Assembly (NCBI GenBank): GCA_026874595.1 | Contig: CM049314.1 | Location: 60,491,300-60,555,299, forward strand | Reading direction: 5' to 3' | Source: Sipunculus nudus | Taxonomy: Eukaryota; Annelida; Sipuncula; Golfingiida; Sipunculidae | DNA length: 64,000 nucleotides | In this document: positions 9,988-22,683 of the stretch, one piece after another | How positions within the stretch are numbered: the first letter of the stretch is position 1 | Layout: each line of letters begins with the position of its first letter | Program-made: the position numbers and the translations under genes | Notes under the pieces: generated by a model | The model's input: the letters and a program-made list of their open reading frames with translations, nothing else | Told to the model about the DNA's origin: nothing | Database searches by the model: none

Positions 9988-10410
9988 CCGCCAGAGGCTG
10001 CAGCGCTTGATAAGTGTTTACTGTATATGTCAGTGCTGCAAGACTGCAGCAAGTCGTGAGGTCATGTTAATCCCAGGAGACACTGGTTCTTAGGGAATGT
10101 CAGTTTCAGGATTATGAACAGACGTTTTGTGTACACGAATCCCTGTCGCTAGACCTTCATAAACAAGTAAAATAAAATCACAAATGCTAATCGATTCACC
10201 TGAGTGGGTGCACATACAACTAGTCGGCGTGGTTTGCGCTATATTCACCGTTTAGTGCGATCTGCTTCACTGAAGTTATGCTGTGCCTTTCAAATCAGAC
10301 AAAACTGGTTTCTACAGGAGATTGGCATAAGTTAAACCAAACAATACAAAACGTGACAGCAAAATGACTGCTTCGAGATTTACAGTATTCAGCTGATAGA
10401 GTACATTCAG

Positions 10411-11418
10411 GTAAGTGATCTTTCAAAGCTGCTCCAAGCGACCGAATGTTTTCCCCTTGAACCTGCAATTGCAGTTTTATCCTGTTCAATTTATGTGTTT
10501 GATAAGCTATTCAAACTGGCATGCATACGCATCTTCTTTCGCTTTGGAAGAATTAAATACGCATACGCATCTTCTTTCGCGCTATATTAAAATAATGAGC
10601 CCCGACACTTTTCGAACTCTTAAGTTTAATAACTTAAAGGTTTCGTGGGAGCTACCCTTAGTAGAAGCTACTGTAGAACTTGTGTATTAAGAAAACCGTT
10701 GGGACTGGGAAAAGGTGGTCTAAATGGAGAAGTACAAAACAGCAACGAACCTTTTTCTTCAAGCATTTACCCGCGGCCCTACAGTTTCCTGCTAATTTTA
10801 ATAATAAGAACGTCTTTTATCATTCCATTAAACTTGATGTAATCACATCACCTGTTAAATAAAGAGAGGTCTGTTTATTTCCCCAAAAATACCAAAATGC
10901 GCAAAATAAGACTTATTACATTTTGAAATTTAGTGTAACATTGATCAAAGTGTAAGCAAAGGTTTTTGGGGATCGCATAATTTCCCGAGAGATTAAGACA
11001 AACGACAAAAAGGGACACCTTTTCCCAGTAGTTTAGATATTCTTCCTTTACAAACGTCCGTCCTTCTACTGAATTTAAAGATATATTGACAAACTAACAC
11101 GACAAAACGAACATTACCTTCGTTTTTTTTTTCTTGCGAATGTAACCAAGGCTTCCTGTTCCTACTGCTCTCAAAGACCTAATAGTAGGGTAAAATTAAT
11201 CAGTCAGCTGTATTTAATCGATTATTGGCATACTTCAACCATGAACCATTATTTTCGGAAAATAATCAGTATGTCAAATTTTATTCTTTATATCAGTGTC
11301 AAAGTAAAATAACACTAAATATTATATCAAAGTTTAATATATCGTCCCCTGTTCAGCCCGATCTAAAATTAATCAGACTAAGTACTCACAGTTACAAAAA
11401 AAATCTTCTGTTTTCTAG
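10411..11418 (+). other. Predicted 5'-UTR intron of the TRIM-like gene, unit 2
   Basis: Donor CAG|GTAAGT and acceptor TTTTCTAG at the same relative places as in unit 1. Confidence 0.55.
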
Positions 11419-11426
11419 GTTTCGAT

Positions 11427-13265
11427 ATGGCGGCTTCATCCCTTCTCCAACAGGTAGAAGATGTACTTATGTGCCATGTTTGTATGAATTCCTTAGTCGA
11501 GAGAAGTCCACGGACGCTGCAGTGCCTACATACATTCTGTACATCATGCCTTGAGGGCACCCTCGCTAAAAGTCAAGGTACCATTTCATGTCCATTATGC
11601 CGAAAAAATACTGAACTTCCAGATGGAAAGGTAGACAACCTCCCATTAAATTTTTCAATCGACCAGACGAATGAGATGATACGATCCTTAGGCAAGGCTG
11701 AGCTATGCAAAACTTGCTGGGCAAATGGAGAATTTGTTCATGGAACTATTAAATGTGTTTCATGTGACCGTCGACTGTGTGATGCCTGCAATGTGAGACA
11801 CGACAAGATCCCTGGATTTCAATCTCACCAGAAGAAAAATATCGACATAACTAAACACAGTAAAGATCCAGATATGTGCAGAAAACATCACAGTAAATAT
11901 GTACGGTTTTGCCATGAATGCCATTTGTTTCTGTGTGTGGACTGTTTGCTAAGTAGTGATCATGACACGCATCACAGTTCCATTGAGGATATTCCTAATT
12001 TTGCGCAAAAGATTAGAGAAAAGATAGAGGAAAGGTTTAATGTCTTGACCAGGAGCATTGCGGAGAGGAGCGCATCTCTTGAAGTCTACTTGAAGAGAAA
12101 AAGCCAATGTATTAAAGTGAAACAAGAAATAGAAGAATGCGCTGAGAGTTTAAAAGCTTCAATTGACATGCAGAAAGAGCTTTTGCTACAGGAGTTAACA
12201 GATACATGTGAGAAAATATCAGACAAGGGAGTGCAGGTTATCAAAGGCATTCTTGACATGGAAAAGGAAATACACGAGTCCCTTGTACATTGTAAAGAAA
12301 TAATTAATTATGAAGAAAGTATGATGAGAGGCGAAAAAGACCTTCAAACAATGCAAAGTGAGTTAGATGTTTTGAAGGAACCGCTTTTGATAAGATTTGA
12401 AAAGAGTGCTGACCCCAAAATTAGTAGACTTGTTTCAAATGAAAGCAACTATGAAACTGAGGGAGGTTCATTTGGGGCAGTCGATTGCTCATCATCGCTG
12501 GATACAATTGTGACTACTGGAGGAAAGGAGGAACACGAGTCTCTTGTACATTGTAAAGAACAGAGTGACAATGAAATTATACATCATGAAGAAAACATGA
12601 TGAGAGAGGACAAAGACCTTAAAGCAATGCAAAGTGAGTTTGATGTTCTGAAAGAACCACCATATATAAGATATGAAAAGAGTGCTGACCTGATAACCGG
12701 TAGAATCGTTTCGGATGAAACTAAATGTAACACTGAGGGGAGTTCGGCTGAGGTAGTCGGTTGCTCATTACCATCGGATTCATTTGTAACCTCTGGATTT
12801 CATCAAGAAATACGTAAGCCTCGATTAATATGTCGCTTTGAGCACTTCGAAGCTGACGGTGGCTGTGGTATTGGAGCGCTATCTAACGGTAGAGCAGTTG
12901 TCGTTTCTGAAGACAATAATTCTTTGAATCTGTTGAATGCACAGACAGGACGCAGCTTTAGAATTGGAGGGACCGGATCTATCACAAGTGTTTCAACATT
13001 ATATGAAAGAATACTTTGCGGAGACAATTACAGAAATATCCTTTTTGAGGTTAGTATAGTTAGGAAAAGGCTGAGAATGGAGCAAAAATACTTCATAGCA
13101 TGCAGTAAAGGTTCGTTTGATCATTCCGGTAATATCATAGCGATCGGCGGTGCAAATTTAACACATCCTGGGGATGGAAAAACGATGCCAGGAAGTACAG
13201 CGCTCGAGGAAGATTGTTGTGGATGTACAATATTCAGACTTCTGACGATATTCGACTCAGCGTAG
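11427..13265 (+). CDS. TRIM-like RING/B-box/coiled-coil protein, unit 2
   Basis: The 612-residue product is identical to that of unit 1: RING 16-58, B-boxes about 94-125 and 151-182, coiled coil, the 87-residue duplication from residue 283, and a partial propeller from about 465. It ends at the same premature point in the propeller, with the remaining blades in the -1 frame (13214-13597). Complete identity with the copies on either side suggests very recent duplication or gene conversion, not long independent function. Confidence 0.85.
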   Translation: MAASSLLQQVEDVLMCHVCMNSLVERSPRTLQCLHTFCTSCLEGTLAKSQGTISCPLCRKNTELPDGKVDNLPLNFSIDQTNEMIRSLGKAELCKTCWANGEFVHGTIKCVSCDRRLCDACNVRHDKIPGFQSHQKKNIDITKHSKDPDMCRKHHSKYVRFCHECHLFLCVDCLLSSDHDTHHSSIEDIPNFAQKIREKIEERFNVLTRSIAERSASLEVYLKRKSQCIKVKQEIEECAESLKASIDMQKELLLQELTDTCEKISDKGVQVIKGILDMEKEIHESLVHCKEIINYEESMMRGEKDLQTMQSELDVLKEPLLIRFEKSADPKISRLVSNESNYETEGGSFGAVDCSSSLDTIVTTGGKEEHESLVHCKEQSDNEIIHHEENMMREDKDLKAMQSEFDVLKEPPYIRYEKSADLITGRIVSDETKCNTEGSSAEVVGCSLPSDSFVTSGFHQEIRKPRLICRFEHFEADGGCGIGALSNGRAVVVSEDNNSLNLLNAQTGRSFRIGGTGSITSVSTLYERILCGDNYRNILFEVSIVRKRLRMEQKYFIACSKGSFDHSGNIIAIGGANLTHPGDGKTMPGSTALEEDCCGCTIFRLLTIFDSA

Positions 13266-13597
13266 ACCCCAACAGACAATTATACATTATTTCATATGGA
13301 TCCAGCGTCAACTTATGGAACAAAAATGGTAGAAATATCGGCAAACTTAACATTGTCCATTCCAGAAGGAAGCCATATTTTGGAGGCACAGCAGTGACTC
13401 CCGCGGGTACCATTCTTGTTGCTGACAATGCTAACCATAATATATCAGAGTACAGATTCGACGGTTCCTTTATCAGACACTTGCTTACGAAAAAGGATGG
13501 CATCCGAAATCCCCGTGGTATATCATGTGATAGTAGCGGGCGCCTGTGGGTGACTAATGATAATCATGGCGATGGCCCTTGTGTGTATCAGTTGTGA
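13214..13597 (+). pseudogene. Out-of-frame C-terminal propeller blades, unit 2
   Basis: Identical to 6100-6483, with the same -1 offset. The break therefore predates the amplification or has been spread by conversion. Confidence 0.7.
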
Positions 13598-14176
13598 CAT
13601 GAAGTGAGTTAAATCTGAGCTGCTAGTTTACCAGATTGCGCCGTGACTTTTCATCTGCAAAATCGATTGAGTTAAATATCATTTCCGCTGGTATCATATC
13701 AGTATAGAAAAGCGCCTTCTGAAATATAATACCAATATTGCCCATTGAACATTTTACATTATCCGAGTTACAAGTTTTATGAGATAAGTTTGAAATGTGT
13801 TTAAGAAAAATTACCGCTTGGCACCACGGAAAGATTTGAAATTTTGAAAATTCACCACGGTTTCTATAACTGTCATATTGCTACGGTTTTTACTTTCTCA
13901 CCAGTACTTAAACAGTATACGTTTGTTTTACTACATTGCAAGGTTACTAGTATCTGCCTTCATGAATTGCTGTAGGGGTAGATTTCAAATTCATGTTTTG
14001 CTATGGTAAGTTAAGATTAACATGAGGTTTTAGTGCAGGAAAAATTAGAGAAACTTTTCCCAGCAAGTTTACTTTCTGTTCAACTTTATATTCACATGTA
14101 CGTGCAGTGAATGGGATATGTTAATTAAACTCATCCAGCAAAGATGAGGTTTGCGTGTGGGTCTAATGTTAATTGG

Positions 14177-14182
14177 AATAAA
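14177..14182 (+). terminator. Poly(A) signal AATAAA, unit 2
   Basis: Same context as 7063-7068, 580 nt after the distal propeller frame. Confidence 0.5.
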
Positions 14183-14568
14183 ACGACGACCAGTTTCTTT
14201 TGACTATATTGTGCTGGTAAGTATGCCAAAACTCAGGAAAGAGAGATTATATTTAATTCTGTTTAGTAGAGTTACAGTCCTTACCAAATATTGGGAGTAT
14301 ATATATCCATACACATTTTAAGCTACTCTAACCAATTAATGTAGATCTTGCGAAATTCAAAGATATATCGACTGTAACCTATGGACAGAAGACTTTGTTT
14401 ATGGCCCTGACAAAAATAATGATAACAATCATGAAGTGAATCGTCTCATTTCAAGCATATTTGAAATGAAGTATACTTCCTATATTGCCATTTAAGAACC
14501 ACATTGTTAAAAAACTACAAAAACTACACATCGAATTTTGTCAGATTCACTTATGAACAGATAACTGA

Positions 14569-14862
14569 ATGTCACACCATGAACACTTCAGCCTCATACA
14601 ATCTTCTGGTCTCATAAATAATGCAAGAAATAGGCAGAGGTACCAATATGGTTCCCTGAGAGAACTTATTCTTAAATATGAGAACGCTGATGAATTATGT
14701 GACTATTTAAACCTCATTAGTCTCACGGGTCTTATGAATAAGACCATTCCAGAGGTATGCGTCTCACCAGAATACAACATCAAGCGAGCAATTTTAGAAA
14801 GTTATGGACGTCGACATGTTAGGCCTGGTGAACGTATATATGCATTTCTACCTGTTCTATGA
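14569..14862 (+). CDS. 97-residue hypothetical ORF, unit 3
   Basis: Identical product to 356-649. Unrecognised. Confidence 0.25.
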   Translation: MSHHEHFSLIQSSGLINNARNRQRYQYGSLRELILKYENADELCDYLNLISLTGLMNKTIPEVCVSPEYNIKRAILESYGRRHVRPGERIYAFLPVL

Positions 14863-15245
14863 TATAAAGGAAGGTTAGTGATTGTGAACATGGCAAATCT
14901 AGTGGGAAGAATAAGAACTGCTTTAAACTTGGTAAACAGCGTTAACTACACTCAGCCTTGTGCAGGACTTTCTATTCTCCAAGGTTTTAAGCAATCCTTT
15001 CCGACCAGTTTCTATGTCTAGGCTAAGGCAGTAAAAGAAGATCAAAATACATTTAACTCCGAAGAACCCTTTTTTTTCAAATTACAGCACAGCTGTTCAT
15101 CATCAGCATTTGTCAACAACAAATAAATGTTGATAACTGGTCAAGCATAAAGCATAAAATGAACCCTTTCACTTACACATTCGTGTCACGAGAAGTCAAT
15201 ATTTGAATAGTCTAAGTTAATTTGCATGACATTTGAATTAAAAAA

Positions 15246-15570
15246 TTATTGGCCGTTTTACCCACCTGCGATTTTATTACATTATGGGCCGTTTTACCCA
15301 CTTGCGATTTTATTACAATATGGGCAGGGTATGGTTATTACAATATGGGCCGTTTTTTATTACATTATGGGCCTTTATTACATTATGGTCGTTTTTATTA
15401 CAATATGGGCCGCTTTACCCACTTGCGATTTTATTACAATATGGGCAGGGTATGGTTATTACAATATGGGCCGTTTTTTATTACATTATGGGCCTTTATT
15501 ACATTATGGTCGTTTTTATTACATTATGGGCCGTTATTACAATATGGGCTGGTTATTACATTATGGGTCG
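15246..15570 (+). repeat. Minisatellite, unit 3
   Basis: Same higher-order structure as unit 1, with a T variant near 15510 shared only with unit 4. Confidence 0.9.
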
Positions 15571-16445
15571 TAACAGCCCTGTTTAGACATTGATATATAT
15601 ATATTCTTAGGTCACTAATTCCTTCGAGAGCTTTAATCAGAATGAAGAGTGTACCTAGAATCTTTTACCTGTAGATCAAAATACGAGAATCACAGTTATG
15701 ATTTTGTCACTTTTGTCAGTGTAATTTGCATATTTTACATAAATTTGCATAATTAAGCAAATGATCGTCTATCCATTCTTATCAGTTGTTATGATCAATT
15801 AAAAAATATTACTTTATGCAAGTGTTTTAGTTTCTGTTTTATTAAGGTAAGTTTAATTTGCATATTGAATGTTAAATAGTATGGATCCATAAAGTATAGG
15901 GGAATCAATGGAGAAAATTGACATTCCTATTACAAATTCTAAGCCTCACCGGCTGTCACTCGTGCTGAGCCATAATGATGGGTTTCAGCACAGGCGCTTG
16001 AATTGCTATTAGTGTAGATTTCGGTTAAATTTTTTACATTTCTGGGTTATTTTTATCCATCCCTTTATTTGAGATAGGCAGGCAAGAAGCCCCCGTCGTG
16101 ACGTCCGACAGTCATGGCATAGCAACCGAGGACGCCCCTTCTGTTTGGTTTATATGTGGAGTCTTCAGATGGTGACACCGCTGACGTGACAATGGTTCAG
16201 CCAATCACGCATGTACTTCAAATTTAGCCTGAAACCAATGTGCCATGGCTGTCGTGCCTAATTTCTGTGTGAGCTTTCCTTAACAATTTCAAATTACCCT
16301 CCTGAATAGTCCCGTAGTGGTGCAATGTAATAGCTTTTGAAACGAAGATGCTTTTAAATTACAAAACATTATACTATTGTATTAACATATGTCGCATGGC
16401 CTTGGTCGATTGAACACCAAGATATGCTTCATTATGTCGGGAGGT

Positions 16446-16464
16446 AGTCCGCCACGTACGGACT
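16446..16464. other. Inverted repeat AGTCCG/CGGACT, unit 3
   Basis: Identical to the hairpin at 9333-9351 in unit 2. Confidence 0.75.
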
Positions 16465-17060
16465 CCATTTATCTGTCATAGGGAGTCCGACCGTCTGACG
16501 GTGAGAGTTCACCCTGCGGTACATGGAGGGACCTGTAACATGAAATACCACTGCTTGTTGTGCGATAGAGAAGCAATCTTGTATTTATATATAGAAATAA
16601 ATTTATTATGTATCAAATTTAATCGATATATCACCTTTATGTGCGCCTGTAAATGTTTTTTATCCTTTGAACTGCCGGGGTTCAGTTGTTGCATGCGCAA
16701 CAGGACACCGCTGGAAAAGGAATCCCATGCAAATTAGGTGGGCAATCTATGCAAAAGAGGAATTCAGGGGGGCTTTTCCCAGGATAGACCATATTTTCAT
16801 AAGCATCCTTCCCATCATACATCGCGTGTTGTCAATGATGCTAATTTCCTATTGGCTGTTCCAACTTGAAGGCTCCAGCGGCCTGACGGAGACGAAGTAA
16901 TATCTGACTTAATTCAGAGTAAGTGCCCATACTTTATTACATACTGATCATTCAGTAAAAGTTTTGTTCCCAAATGTTTCCAAGCATCTGTAACAATAAT
17001 AATATGTGGGGTTTGACTGGTGTCCTCACGTTACACAAGGCATATACATATCTTAGGGGT

Positions 17061-17100
17061 TTGTACGGATCCGTACAACCTTGGAGAGTATAGACTCTCC
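17061..17100. other. Palindrome plus hairpin, unit 3
   Basis: Same as 2834-2873. Confidence 0.65.
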
Positions 17101-17523
17101 CCGCCAGAGGCTGCAGCGCTTGATAAGTGTTTACTGTATATGTCAGTGCTGCAAGACTGCAGCAAGTCGTGAGGTCATGTTAATCCCAGGAGACACTGGT
17201 TCTTAGGGAATGTCAGTTTCAGGATTATGAACAGACGTTTTGTGTACACGAATCCCTGTCGCTAGACCTTCATAAACAAGTAAAATAAAATCACAAATGC
17301 TAATCGATTCACCTGAGTGGGTGCACATACAACTAGTCGGCGTGGTTTGCGCTATATTCACCGTTTAGTGCGATCTGCTTCACTGAAGTTATGCTGTGCC
17401 TTTCAAATCAGACAAAACTGGTTTCTACAGGAGATTGGCATAAGTTAAACCAAACAATACAAAACGTGACAGCAAAATGACTGCTTCGAGATTTACAGTA
17501 TTCAGCTGATAGAGTACATTCAG

Positions 17524-18531
17524 GTAAGTGATCTTTCAAAGCTGCTCCAAGCGACCGAATGTTTTCCCCTTGAACCTGCAATTGCAGTTTTATCCTGTTC
17601 AATTTATGTGTTTGATAAGCTATTCAAACTGGCATGCATACGCATCTTCTTTCGCTTTGGAAGAATTAAATACGCATACGCATCTTCTTTCGCGCTATAT
17701 TAAAATAATGAGCCCCGACACTTTTCGAACTCTTAAGTTTAATAACTTAAAGGTTTCGTGGGAGCTACCCTTAGTAGAAGCTACTGTAGAACTTGTGTAT
17801 TAAGAAAACCGTTGGGACTGGGAAAAGGTGGTCTAAATGGAGAAGTACAAAACAGCAACGAACCTTTTTCTTCAAGCATTTACCCGCGGCCCTACAGTTT
17901 CCTGCTAATTTTAATAATAAGAACGTCTTTTATCATTCCATTAAACTTGATGTAATCACATCACCTGTTAAATAAAGAGAGGTCTGTTTATTTCCCCAAA
18001 AATACCAAAATGCGCAAAATAAGACTTATTACATTTTGAAATTTAGTGTAACATTGATCAAAGTGTAAGCAAAGGTTTTTGGGGATCGCATAATTTCCCG
18101 AGAGATTAAGACAAACGACAAAAAGGGACACCTTTTCCCAGTAGTTTAGATATTCTTCCTTTACAAACGTCCGTCCTTCTACTGAATTTAAAGATATATT
18201 GACAAACTAACACGACAAAACGAACATTACCTTCGTTTTTTTTTTCTTGCGAATGTAACCAAGGCTTCCTGTTCCTACTGCTCTCAAAGACCTAATAGTA
18301 GGGTAAAATTAATCAGTCAGCTGTATTTAATCGATTATTGGCATACTTCAACCATGAACCATTATTTTCGGAAAATAATCAGTATGTCAAATTTTATTCT
18401 TTATATCAGTGTCAAAGTAAAATAACACTAAATATTATATCAAAGTTTAATATATCGTCCCCTGTTCAGCCCGATCTAAAATTAATCAGACTAAGTACTC
18501 ACAGTTACAAAAAAAATCTTCTGTTTTCTAG
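17524..18531 (+). other. Predicted 5'-UTR intron of the TRIM-like gene, unit 3
   Basis: Same donor and acceptor as in units 1 and 2. Confidence 0.55.
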
Positions 18532-18539
18532 GTTTCGAT

Positions 18540-20378
18540 ATGGCGGCTTCATCCCTTCTCCAACAGGTAGAAGATGTACTTATGTGCCATGTTTGTATGA
18601 ATTCCTTAGTCGAGAGAAGTCCACGGACGCTGCAGTGCCTACATACATTCTGTACATCATGCCTTGAGGGCACCCTCGCTAAAAGTCAAGGTACCATTTC
18701 ATGTCCATTATGCCGAAAAAATACTGAACTTCCAGATGGAAAGGTAGACAACCTCCCATTAAATTTTTCAATCGACCAGACGAATGAGATGATACGATCC
18801 TTAGGCAAGGCTGAGCTATGCAAAACTTGCTGGGCAAATGGAGAATTTGTTCATGGAACTATTAAATGTGTTTCATGTGACCGTCGACTGTGTGATGCCT
18901 GCAATGTGAGACACGACAAGATCCCTGGATTTCAATCTCACCAGAAGAAAAATATCGACATAACTAAACACAGTAAAGATCCAGATATGTGCAGAAAACA
19001 TCACAGTAAATATGTACGGTTTTGCCATGAATGCCATTTGTTTCTGTGTGTGGACTGTTTGCTAAGTAGTGATCATGACACGCATCACAGTTCCATTGAG
19101 GATATTCCTAATTTTGCGCAAAAGATTAGAGAAAAGATAGAGGAAAGGTTTAATGTCTTGACCAGGAGCATTGCGGAGAGGAGCGCATCTCTTGAAGTCT
19201 ACTTGAAGAGAAAAAGCCAATGTATTAAAGTGAAACAAGAAATAGAAGAATGCGCTGAGAGTTTAAAAGCTTCAATTGACATGCAGAAAGAGCTTTTGCT
19301 ACAGGAGTTAACAGATACATGTGAGAAAATATCAGACAAGGGAGTGCAGGTTATCAAAGGCATTCTTGACATGGAAAAGGAAATACACGAGTCCCTTGTA
19401 CATTGTAAAGAAATAATTAATTATGAAGAAAGTATGATGAGAGGCGAAAAAGACCTTCAAACAATGCAAAGTGAGTTAGATGTTTTGAAGGAACCGCTTT
19501 TGATAAGATTTGAAAAGAGTGCTGACCCCAAAATTAGTAGACTTGTTTCAAATGAAAGCAACTATGAAACTGAGGGAGGTTCATTTGGGGCAGTCGATTG
19601 CTCATCATCGCTGGATACAATTGTGACTACTGGAGGAAAGGAGGAACACGAGTCTCTTGTACATTGTAAAGAACAGAGTGACAATGAAATTATACATCAT
19701 GAAGAAAACATGATGAGAGAGGACAAAGACCTTAAAGCAATGCAAAGTGAGTTTGATGTTCTGAAAGAACCACCATATATAAGATATGAAAAGAGTGCTG
19801 ACCTGATAACCGGTAGAATCGTTTCGGATGAAACTAAATGTAACACTGAGGGGAGTTCGGCTGAGGTAGTCGGTTGCTCATTACCATCGGATTCATTTGT
19901 AACCTCTGGATTTCATCAAGAAATACGTAAGCCTCGATTAATATGTCGCTTTGAGCACTTCGAAGCTGACGGTGGCTGTGGTATTGGAGCGCTATCTAAC
20001 GGTAGAGCAGTTGTCGTTTCTGAAGACAATAATTCTTTGAATCTGTTGAATGCACAGACAGGACGCAGCTTTAGAATTGGAGGGACCGGATCTATCACAA
20101 GTGTTTCAACATTATATGAAAGAATACTTTGCGGAGACAATTACAGAAATATCCTTTTTGAGGTTAGTATAGTTAGGAAAAGGCTGAGAATGGAGCAAAA
20201 ATACTTCATAGCATGCAGTAAAGGTTCGTTTGATCATTCCGGTAATATCATAGCGATCGGCGGTGCAAATTTAACACATCCTGGGGATGGAAAAACGATG
20301 CCAGGAAGTACAGCGCTCGAGGAAGATTGTTGTGGATGTACAATATTCAGACTTCTGACGATATTCGACTCAGCGTAG
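18540..20378 (+). CDS. TRIM-like RING/B-box/coiled-coil protein, unit 3
   Basis: 612-residue product identical to units 1 and 2, including all zinc ligands of the RING (C16 to C58) and B-boxes, the 87-residue internal duplication and the premature end in the propeller. It is the last complete gene of the array; the next unit is cut before its gene. Confidence 0.85.
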   Translation: MAASSLLQQVEDVLMCHVCMNSLVERSPRTLQCLHTFCTSCLEGTLAKSQGTISCPLCRKNTELPDGKVDNLPLNFSIDQTNEMIRSLGKAELCKTCWANGEFVHGTIKCVSCDRRLCDACNVRHDKIPGFQSHQKKNIDITKHSKDPDMCRKHHSKYVRFCHECHLFLCVDCLLSSDHDTHHSSIEDIPNFAQKIREKIEERFNVLTRSIAERSASLEVYLKRKSQCIKVKQEIEECAESLKASIDMQKELLLQELTDTCEKISDKGVQVIKGILDMEKEIHESLVHCKEIINYEESMMRGEKDLQTMQSELDVLKEPLLIRFEKSADPKISRLVSNESNYETEGGSFGAVDCSSSLDTIVTTGGKEEHESLVHCKEQSDNEIIHHEENMMREDKDLKAMQSEFDVLKEPPYIRYEKSADLITGRIVSDETKCNTEGSSAEVVGCSLPSDSFVTSGFHQEIRKPRLICRFEHFEADGGCGIGALSNGRAVVVSEDNNSLNLLNAQTGRSFRIGGTGSITSVSTLYERILCGDNYRNILFEVSIVRKRLRMEQKYFIACSKGSFDHSGNIIAIGGANLTHPGDGKTMPGSTALEEDCCGCTIFRLLTIFDSA

Positions 20379-20710
20379 ACCCCAACAGACAATTATACAT
20401 TATTTCATATGGATCCAGCGTCAACTTATGGAACAAAAATGGTAGAAATATCGGCAAACTTAACATTGTCCATTCCAGAAGGAAGCCATATTTTGGAGGC
20501 ACAGCAGTGACTCCCGCGGGTACCATTCTTGTTGCTGACAATGCTAACCATAATATATCAGAGTACAGATTCGACGGTTCCTTTATCAGACACTTGCTTA
20601 CGAAAAAGGATGGCATCCGAAATCCCCGTGGTATATCATGTGATAGTAGCGGGCGCCTGTGGGTGACTAATGATAATCATGGCGATGGCCCTTGTGTGTA
20701 TCAGTTGTGA
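20327..20710 (+). pseudogene. Out-of-frame C-terminal propeller blades, unit 3
   Basis: Identical to 6100-6483, with the same frame offset from the main ORF. Confidence 0.7.
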
Positions 20711-21289
20711 CATGAAGTGAGTTAAATCTGAGCTGCTAGTTTACCAGATTGCGCCGTGACTTTTCATCTGCAAAATCGATTGAGTTAAATATCATTTCCG
20801 CTGGTATCATATCAGTATAGAAAAGCGCCTTCTGAAATATAATACCAATATTGCCCATTGAACATTTTACATTATCCGAGTTACAAGTTTTATGAGATAA
20901 GTTTGAAATGTGTTTAAGAAAAATTACCGCTTGGCACCACGGAAAGATTTGAAATTTTGAAAATTCACCACGGTTTCTATAACTGTCATATTGCTACGGT
21001 TTTTACTTTCTCACCAGTACTTAAACAGTATACGTTTGTTTTACTACATTGCAAGGTTACTAGTATCTGCCTTCATGAATTGCTGTAGGGGTAGATTTCA
21101 AATTCATGTTTTGCTATGGTAAGTTAAGATTAACATGAGGTTTTAGTGCAGGAAAAATTAGAGAAACTTTTCCCAGCAAGTTTACTTTCTGTTCAACTTT
21201 ATATTCACATGTACGTGCAGTGAATGGGATATGTTAATTAAACTCATCCAGCAAAGATGAGGTTTGCGTGTGGGTCTAATGTTAATTGG

Positions 21290-21295
21290 AATAAA
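21290..21295 (+). terminator. Poly(A) signal AATAAA, unit 3
   Basis: Same context as 7063-7068. It is the last one of the array. Confidence 0.5.
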
Positions 21296-21681
21296 ACGAC
21301 GACCAGTTTCTTTTGACTATATTGTGCTGGTAAGTATGCCAAAACTCAGGAAAGAGAGATTATATTTAATTCTGTTTAGTAGAGTTACAGTCCTTACCAA
21401 ATATTGGGAGTATATATATCCATACACATTTTAAGCTACTCTAACCAATTAATGTAGATCTTGCGAAATTCAAAGATATATCGACTGTAACCTATGGACA
21501 GAAGACTTTGTTTATGGCCCTGACAAAAATAATGATAACAATCATGAAGTGAATCGTCTCATTTCAAGCATATTTGAAATGAAGTATACTTCCTATATTG
21601 CCATTTAAGAACCACATTGTTAAAAAACTACAAAAACTACACATCGAATTTTGTCAGATTCACTTATGAACAGATAACTGA

Positions 21682-21975
21682 ATGTCACACCATGAACACT
21701 TCAGCCTCATACAATCTTCTGGTCTCATAAATAATGCAAGAAATAGGCAGAGGTACCAATATGGTTCCCTGAGAGAACTTATTCTTAAATATGAGAACGC
21801 TGATGAATTATGTGACTATTTAAACCTCATTAGTCTCACGGGTCTTATGAATAAGACCATTCCAGAGGTATGCGTCTCACCAGAATACAACATCAAGCGA
21901 GCAATTTTAGAAAGTTATGGACGTCGACATGTTAGGCCTGGTGAACGTATATATGCATTTCTACCTGTTCTATGA
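21682..21975 (+). CDS. 97-residue hypothetical ORF, unit 4
   Basis: Identical product to 356-649. Unrecognised. Here it stands without a following TRIM gene in the same unit. Confidence 0.25.
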   Translation: MSHHEHFSLIQSSGLINNARNRQRYQYGSLRELILKYENADELCDYLNLISLTGLMNKTIPEVCVSPEYNIKRAILESYGRRHVRPGERIYAFLPVL

Positions 21976-22358
21976 TATAAAGGAAGGTTAGTGATTGTGA
22001 ACATGGCAAATCTAGTGGGAAGAATAAGAACTGCTTTAAACTTGGTAAACAGCGTTAACTACACTCAGCCTTGTGCAGGACTTTCTATTCTCCAAGGTTT
22101 TAAGCAATCCTTTCCGACCAGTTTCTATGTCTAGGCTAAGGCAGTAAAAGAAGATCAAAATACATTTAACTCCGAAGAACCCTTTTTTTTCAAATTACAG
22201 CACAGCTGTTCATCATCAGCATTTGTCAACAACAAATAAATGTTGATAACTGGTCAAGCATAAAGCATAAAATGAACCCTTTCACTTACACATTCGTGTC
22301 ACGAGAAGTCAATATTTGAATAGTCTAAGTTAATTTGCATGACATTTGAATTAAAAAA

Positions 22359-22683
22359 TTATTGGCCGTTTTACCCACCTGCGATTTTATTACATTATGG
22401 GCCGTTTTACCCACTTGCGATTTTATTACAATATGGGCAGGGTATGGTTATTACAATATGGGCCGTTTTTTATTACATTATGGGCCTTTATTACATTATG
22501 GTCGTTTTTATTACAATATGGGCCGCTTTACCCACTTGCGATTTTATTACAATATGGGCAGGGTATGGTTATTACAATATGGGCCGTTTTTTATTACATT
22601 ATGGGCCTTTATTACATTATGGTCGTTTTTATTACATTATGGGCCGTTATTACAATATGGGCTGGTTATTACATTATGGGTCG
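22359..22683 (+). repeat. Minisatellite, unit 4
   Basis: Same as in unit 3, including the T variant. Confidence 0.9.

Larger units (their letters stand above)
7100..14213 (+). repeat. 7.1 kb tandem unit, copy 2
   Basis: Complete copy, 15 bp longer than copy 1 because of the hairpin-bearing insertion at 9333-9351. I saw no other length difference from copy 1. The TRIM ORF encodes the same 612 residues. Confidence 0.97.
14214..21326 (+). repeat. 7.1 kb tandem unit, copy 3
   Basis: Complete copy, one base shorter than copy 2 (8 T instead of 9 near 15070). It has a private T for A near 15780 and shares the T variant of the minisatellite (near 15510) with copy 4. Confidence 0.97.

Noticed and set aside
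1-21326. Array is purely an assembly duplication
   Set aside because: Unit-specific indels and substitutions argue against exact copying, but it cannot be excluded without reads; left as a caveat.
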